Positions 9,727-18,160 of a stretch of DNA of 64,000 bases are shown here, in pieces; position 1 is the first letter of the stretch; the number at the start of each line of letters is the position of its first letter. Below the pieces are notes generated by a model, which worked only from the letters and a program-made list of their open reading frames with translations, was not told the DNA's origin and searched no databases. The position numbers and the translations under genes are program-made. Origin of the DNA: Gaetbulibacter saemankumensis DSM 17032 (GTDB lineage: Bacteria; Bacteroidota; Bacteroidia; Flavobacteriales; Flavobacteriaceae); contig NZ_KE384430.1 of NCBI RefSeq assembly GCF_000425645.1, positions 1,103,492-1,167,491 of the forward strand, read 5' to 3'.

Positions 9727-10704
9727 TTGAAAATAGTAGAGCAAATAAAACAGCCCATCGCCTTCGAAATGGAACTTTTCGAACAAAAGTTTCTTTTGTC
9801 AATGTCTAGTAAAGTGGCTTTACTAAATAGAATAACCACTTACATTGTAAATCGAAAAGGAAAGCAAATGCGTCCCATGTTTGTTTTTCTGGTATCTAAG
9901 ATGGTTTCTAATGGAGAAATTAATGAACGCACTTATCGTGGGGCTTCCGTAATAGAACTTATTCATACAGCAACATTAGTGCATGATGATGTTGTAGATG
10001 ATAGTAATTTACGTCGTGGTTTTTTCTCTGTAAATGCCCTTTGGAAAAATAAGATAGCCGTTTTAATTGGTGATTATTTGTTATCTAAAGGTTTGTTGTT
10101 AAGTATCGATAATGGTGATTTCGATTTACTAAAAATTATTTCGATTGCCGTTCGAGAAATGAGTGAGGGGGAGTTACTTCAAATTGAGAAGGCTCGTAAG
10201 CTGGATATCACAGAAGATGTATACTATGAAATTATCCGACAAAAAACAGCTACGCTCATAGCAGCTTGTTGTAGTTTGGGAGCAGCATCGGTTAAACCAG
10301 ACTCGCAGCATGTGGAGTCGATGCGTATGTTTGGAGAACTTATAGGGATGGCTTTTCAGATTAAAGACGATTTATTCGATTACACAGAAGATCAAATCGG
10401 TAAACCAACGGGTATTGATATTAAAGAGCAAAAAATGACTTTGCCTTTAATTTATGCATTAAATCAGGCCGATAAACAAGATAAAAAGTGGTTAATAAAT
10501 TCTATTAAAAATCACAATAAAGATAAAAAGCGAGTAAAAGAAGTTATCGCTTTTGTTAAAGATAGCGGGGGCCTAGATTATGCTATAACCAAAATGACGG
10601 AGTTTCAGGATGAAGCTCTTCAAATATTACAAGCTTACCCAGAATCAAAATACAAGGATTCTTTAAAACTTATGGTGAATTACGTTATAGAACGTAAAAA
10701 ATAA
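9727..10704 (+). CDS. Polyprenyl synthetase (octaprenyl/heptaprenyl diphosphate synthase type)
   Basis: 325 residues. It extends allylic diphosphates with isopentenyl diphosphate, most likely to make the side chain of menaquinone. Both aspartate-rich Mg-binding motifs are present: DDVVDD at residues 87-92 and DDLFD at 214-218, with the KGKQMRP block upstream that binds the substrate diphosphate. The start is a TTG, chosen because the family N-terminus (MKIVEQIKQP) begins there and no ATG precedes it in frame. The chain length of the product cannot be settled from sequence alone. No terminator is evident after it. Confidence 0.92.
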   Translation: MKIVEQIKQPIAFEMELFEQKFLLSMSSKVALLNRITTYIVNRKGKQMRPMFVFLVSKMVSNGEINERTYRGASVIELIHTATLVHDDVVDDSNLRRGFFSVNALWKNKIAVLIGDYLLSKGLLLSIDNGDFDLLKIISIAVREMSEGELLQIEKARKLDITEDVYYEIIRQKTATLIAACCSLGAASVKPDSQHVESMRMFGELIGMAFQIKDDLFDYTEDQIGKPTGIDIKEQKMTLPLIYALNQADKQDKKWLINSIKNHNKDKKRVKEVIAFVKDSGGLDYAITKMTEFQDEALQILQAYPESKYKDSLKLMVNYVIERKK

Positions 10705-10971
10705 GTTTCTTATTATTTTTTAAGTAGTTTTTAGACGATTGTATTTTATTGAAATAAGATTCGTTATTAGAGTATCTTCAGTCGCTACTTTAGCTAATTT
10801 TTATAATGCCCTACAGTTATTCTTTTGATAAAGTAAAAACTCTACCATTTTCTGAATTGTGTAAATATAATGCAATAGATTATAAATTATTTTAGAGTTC
10901 AACATTATATATTTTTTAGCCTCTAGGCAACCATATTTAAAGAATTAGCGTCTTAATAAATAGAAGACAAA

Positions 10972-11547
10972 ATGAAATCATTTTTGAAGGTTATTAAACT
11001 CCATAAAAGTGAATCTGAACTTATACTTCGTGCTACGAAGCAAAATCGTGAAGCACAACGTAAGTTGTTCGATATGCATGCGCCTACAATGTTAAGCATT
11101 TGCAGGTTTTATATAAAGGACATACAACATGCCGAAGAGGTCATGTTAAATGGATTTTTCAAGGTGTTTACTAATTTAAAAAGTTTTAGAAACGAAGGGA
11201 GTTTTGAAGGGTGGGTTCGACGCATTATGGTAAGAGAGTCTATTTCTTATTTAAGAAAACAAAAGCAAGTAGAATTTTCAGTTGAAGATGAGACATTAGA
11301 CGTAGGACTTTCTGTAAATATGACTACTAATATAGAAGTTGCTGAGATACAGAAATTAATAGACGAATTACCTAATGGGTATAGAATTGTTTTTATTATG
11401 TATGCCATTCAGGGCTATAAACACCATGAAATAGCAGAGGAGTTAAACATTTCAGAAAACACTTCAAAGTCGCAGTTATTTAAAGCGCGCAAGTTGCTGC
11501 AAGGAAAATTAAAAAAAATGAATAGCACAAGTTATGGTATCAAATAA
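10972..11547 (+). CDS. ECF-type RNA polymerase sigma factor (sigma-70 family)
   Basis: 191 residues with sigma region 2 (from about residue 24, including SICRFY and the promoter-melting FRNEGSFEGWVRRI block) and region 4, a helix-turn-helix around HHEIAEELNISENT, followed by a KSQLFKARKLL recognition helix. It reads out 14 bp into the next gene, which encodes a membrane-anchored acidic protein of the type often found beside such factors, and then an outer-membrane protein. This is a common three-gene arrangement in Flavobacteriaceae; the partner probably modulates the sigma factor. The 267 bp upstream contain no other gene that I trust. Confidence 0.9.
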   Translation: MKSFLKVIKLHKSESELILRATKQNREAQRKLFDMHAPTMLSICRFYIKDIQHAEEVMLNGFFKVFTNLKSFRNEGSFEGWVRRIMVRESISYLRKQKQVEFSVEDETLDVGLSVNMTTNIEVAEIQKLIDELPNGYRIVFIMYAIQGYKHHEIAEELNISENTSKSQLFKARKLLQGKLKKMNSTSYGIK

Positions 11548-12271
11548 TGTAGAAGAAAAAATAAGGAACAACCTGAAGTCTAGAAAGTTAAAACCATCGA
11601 AGGATGCCTGGTTGAAACTAGAAGAACGTTTAGATCATGGAAGATCTTCTGGCACCAGAAGAAAACTAGTTTTAACGTTTGCAGGTATCGCAGCCAGTTT
11701 AACAGGTCTGTTGTTTTTAGGAAATTTGATGTTTCAAAATAAAAAAGACGTACCGGTAATTGTAGATACACCTTTAGAAATTGAAACGAATATTATGAAT
11801 CATGAAGAAGCGCTTGATGCTACTGAAATAGTTAGTATCCCAGAGCCTTCGGAAGGATTGTCGAACGAGGTTTTATCTAAAGTTGAAGTAGTGGAAACGC
11901 CTTTGGAAGAGTTTGTGCATCCCGAAAGCATAGCTTCAAATAAAAAAGTTGAAACCATTCCCAATGAAAAGAAAAATGAGATTGCTGCTTTCGAGGAAGT
12001 GAAAGTACAGGAGGTTTTAGCACAGGTTCATGATTTAAAAATGAATAATCAGGAGGTTACAGATTCTATTGTCGATGCCTTATTACTTGAAGCGCAGAAT
12101 GAAATTAGGTTACAACGTATAACCAAAAGCTCCAGCGCAATAGTCGATGCTGATTTATTATTACATGAAGTTGAACTGGAATTAGACGAATCTTTTAGAA
12201 CAAAAGTCTTTAAAGCTATTAAAGAAAGTTATGGTACTATAAAAACGGCGGTTGCTCAACGCAATGATTAG
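11534..12271 (+). CDS. Single-pass membrane protein, putative sigma-factor partner
   Basis: 245 residues. A positively charged cytoplasmic stretch of about 45 residues, with KPSKDAWLKLEERL resembling the N-terminus of Bacteroidota anti-sigma-like proteins, precedes one transmembrane segment at about residues 48-66. A long, acidic, low-complexity region rich in Glu and Val follows and is predicted to be periplasmic. The ATG lies inside the sigma gene (14 bp overlap), so the two are coupled. I infer a regulatory role for the sigma factor from topology and position only; no zinc-binding anti-sigma motif (HxxxCxxC) is present. Confidence 0.7.
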   Translation: MVSNNVEEKIRNNLKSRKLKPSKDAWLKLEERLDHGRSSGTRRKLVLTFAGIAASLTGLLFLGNLMFQNKKDVPVIVDTPLEIETNIMNHEEALDATEIVSIPEPSEGLSNEVLSKVEVVETPLEEFVHPESIASNKKVETIPNEKKNEIAAFEEVKVQEVLAQVHDLKMNNQEVTDSIVDALLLEAQNEIRLQRITKSSSAIVDADLLLHEVELELDESFRTKVFKAIKESYGTIKTAVAQRND

Positions 12272-12337
12272 TTGGGCCATCGGTTAAACATTAATATAAT
12301 CATCATCAATCAAAATCAAATCAAAAAACGAACAGTT

Positions 12338-13396
12338 ATGCAAAACATTATATCTAATTACCTATGTCTTATTATCTTGTTTTTCTGCTTTCAATTAGTT
12401 GTGGCACAAGATAGTATTCCGGCTATGAAAAACGCTAGGAATATTGAGATGCTTAATAAGTTAAAAGAAAAAATTAAGGAAGAAGAAAAGCAATATTTAA
12501 AAGAAGAAATTGAAGCTATAAATAAACGATTGGAAAATGAGGAAATAACGGCTTTTGAAGCTCAGCAATTAAAAAAAGAGGCAGCTAAAATTACCGCTTT
12601 AAATATTGAAAATAGGTTGGGAATAGTAGATAATAAGATCGCGTTATTTGAACGAAACGATTATGGAATAAGAAAATCGGATACCGAAATTGCTTATGGG
12701 GTAGTTATTAATAATAACGATTATACTATTAGAAGAGATAAGAAAAAGAAATACGATAAACGCACTAAAAGTGATTTTGTACTAGCTTTTGGTTTTAATA
12801 ATGCTATTGTTGAAGGTGAAAAGTTTGATGATTCCCCTTATAAATTTGGGGGATCACGTTTTTTTGAAATTGGCTGGGCATGGAAAACAAGGGTCCTTCC
12901 AAATTCTAATTTTTTAAGAATTAAGTATGGAGCCTCACTTCAAATTAACGGATTAAAGCCGGATAACAATAGATACTTTGTGCAAGACAATAACTTAACT
13001 TATTTAGAAGAATATCCGGTTAATTTAAAAAAATCTAAGTTGTCAATTTCTAATTTAGTTTTTCCCGTACATATTGAATTCGGTCCATCGAAGAAAAGAG
13101 AATATGATAATTATTTCCGCTATTCAACCGATAATCAGTTTAAAATAGGTATTGGTGGTTATGGTGGGTTTAATGTGGGTACGCGTCAGAAATTAAAATA
13201 TAGATTAGATGGCGAGCGAGTTAAAGAAAAGCAAAAGCGCGGTTTTAATATCAGTAACCTTGTTTATGGTGTTAGTGGTTATATTGCTTTTGATGAAGTA
13301 GCGCTTTATGTGAAATATGATTTATCACCCATTTTCAGAAATCAATTGATGAAACAAAACAATATTTCTTTAGGTGTTAGATTCGATGTGAATTAA
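12338..13396 (+). CDS. Outer-membrane beta-barrel protein with N-terminal coiled coil
   Basis: 352 residues from the ATG at 12338. That start gives a clean signal peptide ending in LVVAQ, while an in-frame upstream start would put 22 residues before it. After the signal peptide comes a Lys/Glu-rich helical stretch (about residues 30-95) likely to form a coiled coil. Alternating beta segments follow, resembling an outer-membrane PorT-like barrel, and the chain ends in LGVRFDVN with an aromatic residue near the C-terminus. It is the third gene of the sigma cluster and could be its regulatory target or sensor. The specific function is unknown. A bidirectional terminator follows. Confidence 0.75.
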   Translation: MQNIISNYLCLIILFFCFQLVVAQDSIPAMKNARNIEMLNKLKEKIKEEEKQYLKEEIEAINKRLENEEITAFEAQQLKKEAAKITALNIENRLGIVDNKIALFERNDYGIRKSDTEIAYGVVINNNDYTIRRDKKKKYDKRTKSDFVLAFGFNNAIVEGEKFDDSPYKFGGSRFFEIGWAWKTRVLPNSNFLRIKYGASLQINGLKPDNNRYFVQDNNLTYLEEYPVNLKKSKLSISNLVFPVHIEFGPSKKREYDNYFRYSTDNQFKIGIGGYGGFNVGTRQKLKYRLDGERVKEKQKRGFNISNLVYGVSGYIAFDEVALYVKYDLSPIFRNQLMKQNNISLGVRFDVN

Positions 13397-13410
13397 TATT
13401 GCCTAAAAAT

Positions 13411-13439
13411 AAAAAGGCTCCTAATCATGGAGCCTTTTT
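13411..13439. terminator. Bidirectional terminator between the OMP gene and the ars operon
   Basis: AAAAAGGCTCC pairs with GGAGCCTTTTT around a 7-nt loop. A T-run follows on both strands, so it can end the plus-strand sigma cluster and the minus-strand arsenic operon. Confidence 0.88.
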
Positions 13440-13441
13440 AT

Positions 13442-14506
13442 TTAATTTATTTTTATGGACTTGGACTTGGACTTGGGCTTGGGATAATATTTCTTTCTCA
13501 GCCAAAATGACACGCGTACTAAAAGTATAAGAGCGGGAACCTCTACCAAGGGTCCTATAACTCCCGCAAAAGCCTGACCAGAGTTCAAACCGAAAACTGC
13601 TATAGCTACAGCAATGGCTAATTCAAAATTATTACCAGCAGCAGTAAACGCTACAGAAGCTGTCTTGTCATAATCGGCACCCATAGCTTTGGTAAAAAAG
13701 AAACCAATAATAAACATGATGCCAAAATATATGAGTAATGGAATTGCTATGATAAGGACATCCATTGGAATTTGGACGATTAATTCGCCTTTTAAAGAAA
13801 ACATTACTATAATGGTGAATAACAGGGCTATTAAAGTTAAAGGCGAAATTGTTGGTATGAAGGTTTTCATATACCAGTCTTTACCCTTTAACTTAACTAA
13901 AATTAATCGACTTAAGATTCCTAATAAGAAAGGAATACCTAAATAAATGGCAACACTTTCTGCAATAGTTGCTATAGAAATATCTACAATAGCACCTTCA
14001 AAACCAAAATAGGGAGGTAGAATGGTGATAAAGATCCAAGCATAGAAACTATAAGCAAACACCTGAAAAATACTGTTTAGGGCAACTAAGCCAGCACCAT
14101 ATTCGCTACTGCCTTCCGCAAGATCATTCCAAACTAAAACCATTGCGATACATCGTGCCAATCCAATTAAAATTAAGCCAACCATATACTCAGGATAATC
14201 TCGAAGAAATGTAATGGCTAGGATGAACATTAATACGGGGCCTATAATCCAATTTAAAATTAATGAAGTCGAAAGTATTTTAACGTTGGTAAATACTTTT
14301 GGTAGCAAGGCATAATTTACTTTGGCTAGAGGGGGATACATCATTAAAATTAATCCAATGGCTATGGGAATATTTGTAGAGCCCTTATTAAAAGAATTTA
14401 TAATTGCGGGAAAGGAAGGAATAAGATAGCCAAGACCTACGCCTACAGCCATAGCTATAAAAATCCATAGCGTCAAATAATTATCTAAAAAACTAAGTTT
14501 CTTCAT
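13442..14506 (-). CDS. arsB: ACR3-family arsenite efflux permease
   Basis: 354 residues with about ten transmembrane helices. ACR3 pumps export arsenite using the proton gradient. Family blocks visible include [16 protein letters not shown], which carries the conserved Cys of the arsenite path, and [15 protein letters not shown] with GPLVEVP near the C-terminus. It is the last gene of arsR - DUF6428 - arsC - acr3, 7 bp after the reductase gene. The C-terminal tail (KPKSKSKS) is encoded by an in-frame 6-bp repeat at 13457-13480. The symbol arsB is used loosely; ACR3 is not related to the ArsB of E. coli. Confidence 0.93.
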   Translation of the reverse strand: MKKLSFLDNYLTLWIFIAMAVGVGLGYLIPSFPAIINSFNKGSTNIPIAIGLILMMYPPLAKVNYALLPKVFTNVKILSTSLILNWIIGPVLMFILAITFLRDYPEYMVGLILIGLARCIAMVLVWNDLAEGSSEYGAGLVALNSIFQVFAYSFYAWIFITILPPYFGFEGAIVDISIATIAESVAIYLGIPFLLGILSRLILVKLKGKDWYMKTFIPTISPLTLIALLFTIIVMFSLKGELIVQIPMDVLIIAIPLLIYFGIMFIIGFFFTKAMGADYDKTASVAFTAAGNNFELAIAVAIAVFGLNSGQAFAGVIGPLVEVPALILLVRVSFWLRKKYYPKPKSKSKSIKIN

Positions 14507-14513
14507 GGGTTAT

Positions 14514-15131
14514 TTATTTTGAGATTTTAGAAAAGACATAGAATAATTCTGTTGCTATTTGTAAGCTACGTTCGGCATATTTTTCGGCTTGCTGTGGTGT
14601 ATTATCAAATGCTTTAGGATCTTCAAAAGTGATTGATATACGTTGTTCTGCACCACTAATATAGGGACAGCCCTTATCTGCTTGAGAGCAGGTTAATATA
14701 GCTGCAAAATTAGATTTTGGGTTAAAGATATCATCGTAAGTTTTTGAAAAACCTATAATAGGATGACTATTTTCGTCATACTTTATACTGTATATTGGAT
14801 TCTTCCCTTCAGCAATAGTGTTAATGTTAAATCCACTTTGTTCTAAGGTTTTAGCAGCCATTGGAAATAGTGCTGTTGCCTCGGTTCCTCCAGAATAACA
14901 AAAAGTGTTATTAATGCCAAAATGTGCTGCCATGGTTTGAGCCCAAACTTGTGATAAGTGACTTCTTCTAGAATTATGAGTGCATATAAAATTTAACCGA
15001 ACCGTTTCTGTATTATCTATTTTGTTTTGTATGTAATTTATGAGAGGTTGTAAAACAGATTTTCGTTCATTTGAAAGGCTATCAACGTTTAAGGTAGAGA
15101 TTAAATTCTCTATTGTTTTAAATATTGCCAT
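14514..15131 (-). CDS. arsC: Arsenate reductase, low-molecular-weight phosphatase type
   Basis: 205 residues from the ATG at 15131. A GTG at 15170 would also be possible but lies inside the upstream gene. The P-loop CTHNSRRS (CX5R with catalytic Cys at about residue 50) is the signature of LMW-phosphatase-like arsenate reductases. A second cysteine pair sits in TCSQADKGCP, where this family draws its resolving cysteines. The enzyme reduces arsenate to arsenite for export by the adjacent ACR3 pump. The thioredoxin-coupled mechanism is family knowledge, not visible here. The context, directly before the pump, supports the call. Confidence 0.92.
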   Translation of the reverse strand: MAIFKTIENLISTLNVDSLSNERKSVLQPLINYIQNKIDNTETVRLNFICTHNSRRSHLSQVWAQTMAAHFGINNTFCYSGGTEATALFPMAAKTLEQSGFNINTIAEGKNPIYSIKYDENSHPIIGFSKTYDDIFNPKSNFAAILTCSQADKGCPYISGAEQRISITFEDPKAFDNTPQQAEKYAERSLQIATELFYVFSKISK

Positions 15132-15156
15132 AGTGATATTTTCGTGATTTATTAAT

Positions 15157-15624
15157 TTAGCAACAACCACTGCCTGGCGTGCAACAGTCGCTTGTTTGTA
15201 ATTCTGATAATTTTACTTTTGGTTTTTCGGCTGGAACACCACAGTTGTCTTTTGCTAAACAATCAGTAAACTTAGTGGTAAGTAAAAAAATAGTTCCGTC
15301 GAAATCTAACCCAAATTTTCCAATAGTATCACCTTGATATTCAACTTCAATGTTTAAATCACCAATGTTAAGTGTTTTTTCCGATAACTCGATGATATGA
15401 ATTAATTTTTCCGGATGTAATCTATGGTTATAATCGTTTGCATTCCAAAGCTGAAAATTTACCATTTCTTCATTTCTAACGGTACCACCACAATCTATGA
15501 AATGTTTGGTGATTTTACCTACTTCTGTTACATGAAAATGTTCTGGTACTAATTCGCCATTAGGCAATTTAAAGGCAATTTCCTCTAAATTTTTTAAAAT
15601 TGATTTTATTTCTGAAAGTCTCAT
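15157..15624 (-). CDS. DUF6428 family protein of the arsenic operon
   Basis: 155 residues, soluble, no signal peptide. The HFHVTEVG block near residues 29-36 and the following IDCGG resemble small cupin-like or metal-binding folds, and the family (DUF6428) is typically found in arsenic operons. The C-terminus is cysteine-rich: CLAKDNCG followed by a tail ending SDCCTPGSGCC. ArsR next door ends in a similar GSCC. I suggest a thiol-based arsenite-binding role, but the family has no proven function that I know of. It is the second gene of the operon, 43 bp after arsR. Confidence 0.8.
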   Translation of the reverse strand: MRLSEIKSILKNLEEIAFKLPNGELVPEHFHVTEVGKITKHFIDCGGTVRNEEMVNFQLWNANDYNHRLHPEKLIHIIELSEKTLNIGDLNIEVEYQGDTIGKFGLDFDGTIFLLTTKFTDCLAKDNCGVPAEKPKVKLSELQTSDCCTPGSGCC

Positions 15625-15667
15625 ATTTAATTTATTGTTTTATTACGATTAATAGGTTTAAATTTTT

Positions 15668-16000
15668 TTAACAACAACTGCCATTATCACAGAGGTCCTG
15701 GTCTAAAAATTCGGTCATAATTTGTTTCATTTTAGACCATACATCTGGATTAATACAGTAACAAACACTAGTGCCTTCAACATTACCTTTAATGAGTCCT
15801 AGTTGTTTAAGTTCTTTTAAGTGCTGTGAAATAGTAGGTTGTGCCAGGCCAATTTCACTTACTAAATCACCACATACGCATGTGTTAATTTTAAATAGAT
15901 GCTGAAGTATAGCCACCCTAGCTGGATGACCAAAGGCTTTTGCGAAAAGTGCAATTTCATTTTGGGCTTCAGTAAATATTTCTGTTTTAGCTATTCCCAT
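15668..16000 (-). CDS. arsR: ArsR-family arsenic-responsive repressor
   Basis: 110 residues with a winged helix (AQPTISQHLKELKQLGLI, residues about 55-72). The metal-sensing helix carries CVCGDL (C41, C43), the classic ArsR ligand motif. A C-terminal NGSCC tail adds two more cysteines. Role: binds its operator and represses the operon until arsenite binds. A perfect 12-bp palindrome lies 13 bp upstream of the ATG and is the likely operator. It is the first gene of the operon. Confidence 0.93.
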   Translation of the reverse strand: MGIAKTEIFTEAQNEIALFAKAFGHPARVAILQHLFKINTCVCGDLVSEIGLAQPTISQHLKELKQLGLIKGNVEGTSVCYCINPDVWSKMKQIMTEFLDQDLCDNGSCC

Positions 16001-16013
16001 CTTATTAATTGTT

Positions 16014-16025
16014 ATATTGCAATAT
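16014..16025. promoter_or_regulatory. Candidate ArsR operator
   Basis: ATATTGCAATAT is a perfect 12-bp palindrome 13 bp upstream of the arsR start. Its position and symmetry suit a dimeric ArsR repressor that controls its own operon. The assignment is by position and symmetry only. Confidence 0.55.
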
Positions 16026-16201
16026 TACGATTAAAGAAAACGATAAAAAAGTGTAAAATGTTAAAATTTATTCTAGCAGGTAATTTATTTAATGTTTGAG
16101 TTTTTATATTAAGGATGTACTAAATTAAAGGAGTTATAGTATTTTTACATTCTCAATGCAATTAATAATGGTTAACTTTCAACATAAATAATTAGAGTTT
16201 T

Positions 16202-18160
16202 TTGATTTCAGCAGCATCCATAGATTTAGTTTTTGAAACCGCGCGAGTAGAGGAGGTTATTGGCGATTTTGTACAATTAAAAAAATCTGGCAGTAACTTT
16301 AAAGGATTAAGTCCTTTTAGTGATGAGCGTTCTCCAAGTTTTATGGTATCTCCCGTAAAACAGATCTGGAAAGATTTTAGTAGTGGAAAAGGTGGAAATG
16401 TTGTTGCCTTTCTAATGGAACATGAGCATTTTACATATCCGGAAGCTATTAAATATCTTGCTAAGAAATACAATATTGAAATTGAAGAAACCGAGCAGAG
16501 TAATGAACAGAAAGAAAAGGCTAGCGAACGCGAAAGTTTATATTTGGTAAGTGAATTTGCTAGTTCTTATTTTCAAAAAATACTACATAAAACCGATCAG
16601 GGAAAGTCTATTGGGTTAAGCTATTTCAAGGAGCGTGGCTTTACTGAAGATACCATTAAAAAATTTGATTTAGGATACTCTTTAGATGAATGGCAGGCCT
16701 TTACTGATGAGGCATTGAAGCAAGGGTATAATATTGATTTTCTAGAAAAAACGGGGCTTACCATTGTGAAAGGAGAGAAACGATTCGATCGTTTTAAGGG
16801 ACGCGTCATGTTTCCTATTAAGAGTATGAGTGGTCGTGTTTTGGGATTCGGTGGCCGCATTTTAATAAACGATAAAAAGGCGGCTAAATATTTAAATTCG
16901 CCGGAGAGTGATATTTACCATAAGAGTAATGTCCTCTATGGAATTTACGATGCCAAGCAAAGTATTGCTAAAGAAGACAATTGTTATTTGGTTGAAGGTT
17001 ATACTGATGTGATTCAGTTTCATCAAACCGGGATAAGGAATGTTGTGTCATCTTCTGGAACAGCACTGACTTCTGAACAAATACGGTTAATTAATAGACT
17101 CACAAAAAATATAACGGTATTATTTGACGGTGATGCTGCCGGAATGCGTGCATCATTACGAGGTATAGATTTAATTTTGGAGCAAGGTATGAATGTGAAG
17201 GTTTGTACTTTTCCCGAAGGTGAAGATCCAGATAGTTTTGCTAAAGAAAATACCCTTGAAGAACTTACCCTGTACCTTGAAGAAAATGCCAAAGATTTTA
17301 TTCAGTTTAAAGCATCGGTATTATTTGAGGAATCGAAAAATGACCCCATTAAAAAAGCTGAAACAGCCAGAGATATTGTTAATAGTATTTCTAAAATTCC
17401 AGATCAGATAAAGAAAGAAATCTATATTCAGGAATGTTCCCGAATTATGGATATTAGTGAAGAGGTGTTGTTTACCACACTTGCTCAAATAAGTAATAAA
17501 GATAATAAGGAGACCTCAAAACAAATACAAAACAGCTCAAAGGCTTTTGAAGTAATAAAATCCAAGGCACCCGTAAAAAAGATAGATGTTCAATACGTTT
17601 TAGAGCGAAAAATTATTGAAATTTTATTACTATATGGCAATAAAACCGAAGATTTCGAAGATTTAGTTCTTAAGGAAGATGAAGCTGGTGAGCTCATTTT
17701 AGAACCAGTTATTCAGCAAGCTAAAGTCTTTGAGAAGGTATTTCTAGACTTACAGGAGGATGAGATGGAATTTACCAACGCTCACTTTAAGATCATGTAT
17801 TATAAAATTATTGAATCCTTAAATCAAAATCCAAATTTTAAGCTCAATAACTTTGTGAATATGGTCGATCCAGATATGGCTAACGAAATTACAACCATAT
17901 TAATGGAAGATGAGCGTTATGCTTTATCAAATTGGGAGCGTATGGAAATATTTCCAAAACAAAAAGCAGACAATATCGCTCAGTTTGTAAGTGAAACGAT
18001 ATTAAGTCTGCGTTGCTTTTTAATTGATCAGAAGGTTAAAGAAGTTCAGCAAGAAACCTTGGCTAACAAAAATGATGTTAATCGTCAAGCTCTTGAAGAA
18101 GTTCGAGATTATTCCGATTTAAAAATGTTACTCTCTCGAAAATTAAATCGTGTATTATAA
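16202..18160 (+). CDS. dnaG: DNA primase
   Basis: 652 residues. DnaG makes RNA primers at the replication fork. The start is a TTG (family N-terminus MISAASID). The N-terminal zinc-finger region is recognisable by the SPSFMVSP and GKGGNVVAF blocks, but the four usual ligands (Cys, His, Cys, Cys) appear as S37, S40, D58 and S61, so no zinc can be held in the usual way. The TOPRIM domain has the catalytic EGYTDV and the metal-binding LFDGDAAG. A helicase-binding C-terminal region follows. The 3' end overlaps the convergent response regulator by 6 bp. Confidence 0.96.
   Translation: MISAASIDLVFETARVEEVIGDFVQLKKSGSNFKGLSPFSDERSPSFMVSPVKQIWKDFSSGKGGNVVAFLMEHEHFTYPEAIKYLAKKYNIEIEETEQSNEQKEKASERESLYLVSEFASSYFQKILHKTDQGKSIGLSYFKERGFTEDTIKKFDLGYSLDEWQAFTDEALKQGYNIDFLEKTGLTIVKGEKRFDRFKGRVMFPIKSMSGRVLGFGGRILINDKKAAKYLNSPESDIYHKSNVLYGIYDAKQSIAKEDNCYLVEGYTDVIQFHQTGIRNVVSSSGTALTSEQIRLINRLTKNITVLFDGDAAGMRASLRGIDLILEQGMNVKVCTFPEGEDPDSFAKENTLEELTLYLEENAKDFIQFKASVLFEESKNDPIKKAETARDIVNSISKIPDQIKKEIYIQECSRIMDISEEVLFTTLAQISNKDNKETSKQIQNSSKAFEVIKSKAPVKKIDVQYVLERKIIEILLLYGNKTEDFEDLVLKEDEAGELILEPVIQQAKVFEKVFLDLQEDEMEFTNAHFKIMYYKIIESLNQNPNFKLNNFVNMVDPDMANEITTILMEDERYALSNWERMEIFPKQKADNIAQFVSETILSLRCFLIDQKVKEVQQETLANKNDVNRQALEEVRDYSDLKMLLSRKLNRVL

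Noticed and set aside
12272-12337. Longer start for the outer-membrane protein
   Set aside because: It would place 22 polar residues before a signal peptide that begins at the ATG at 12338.
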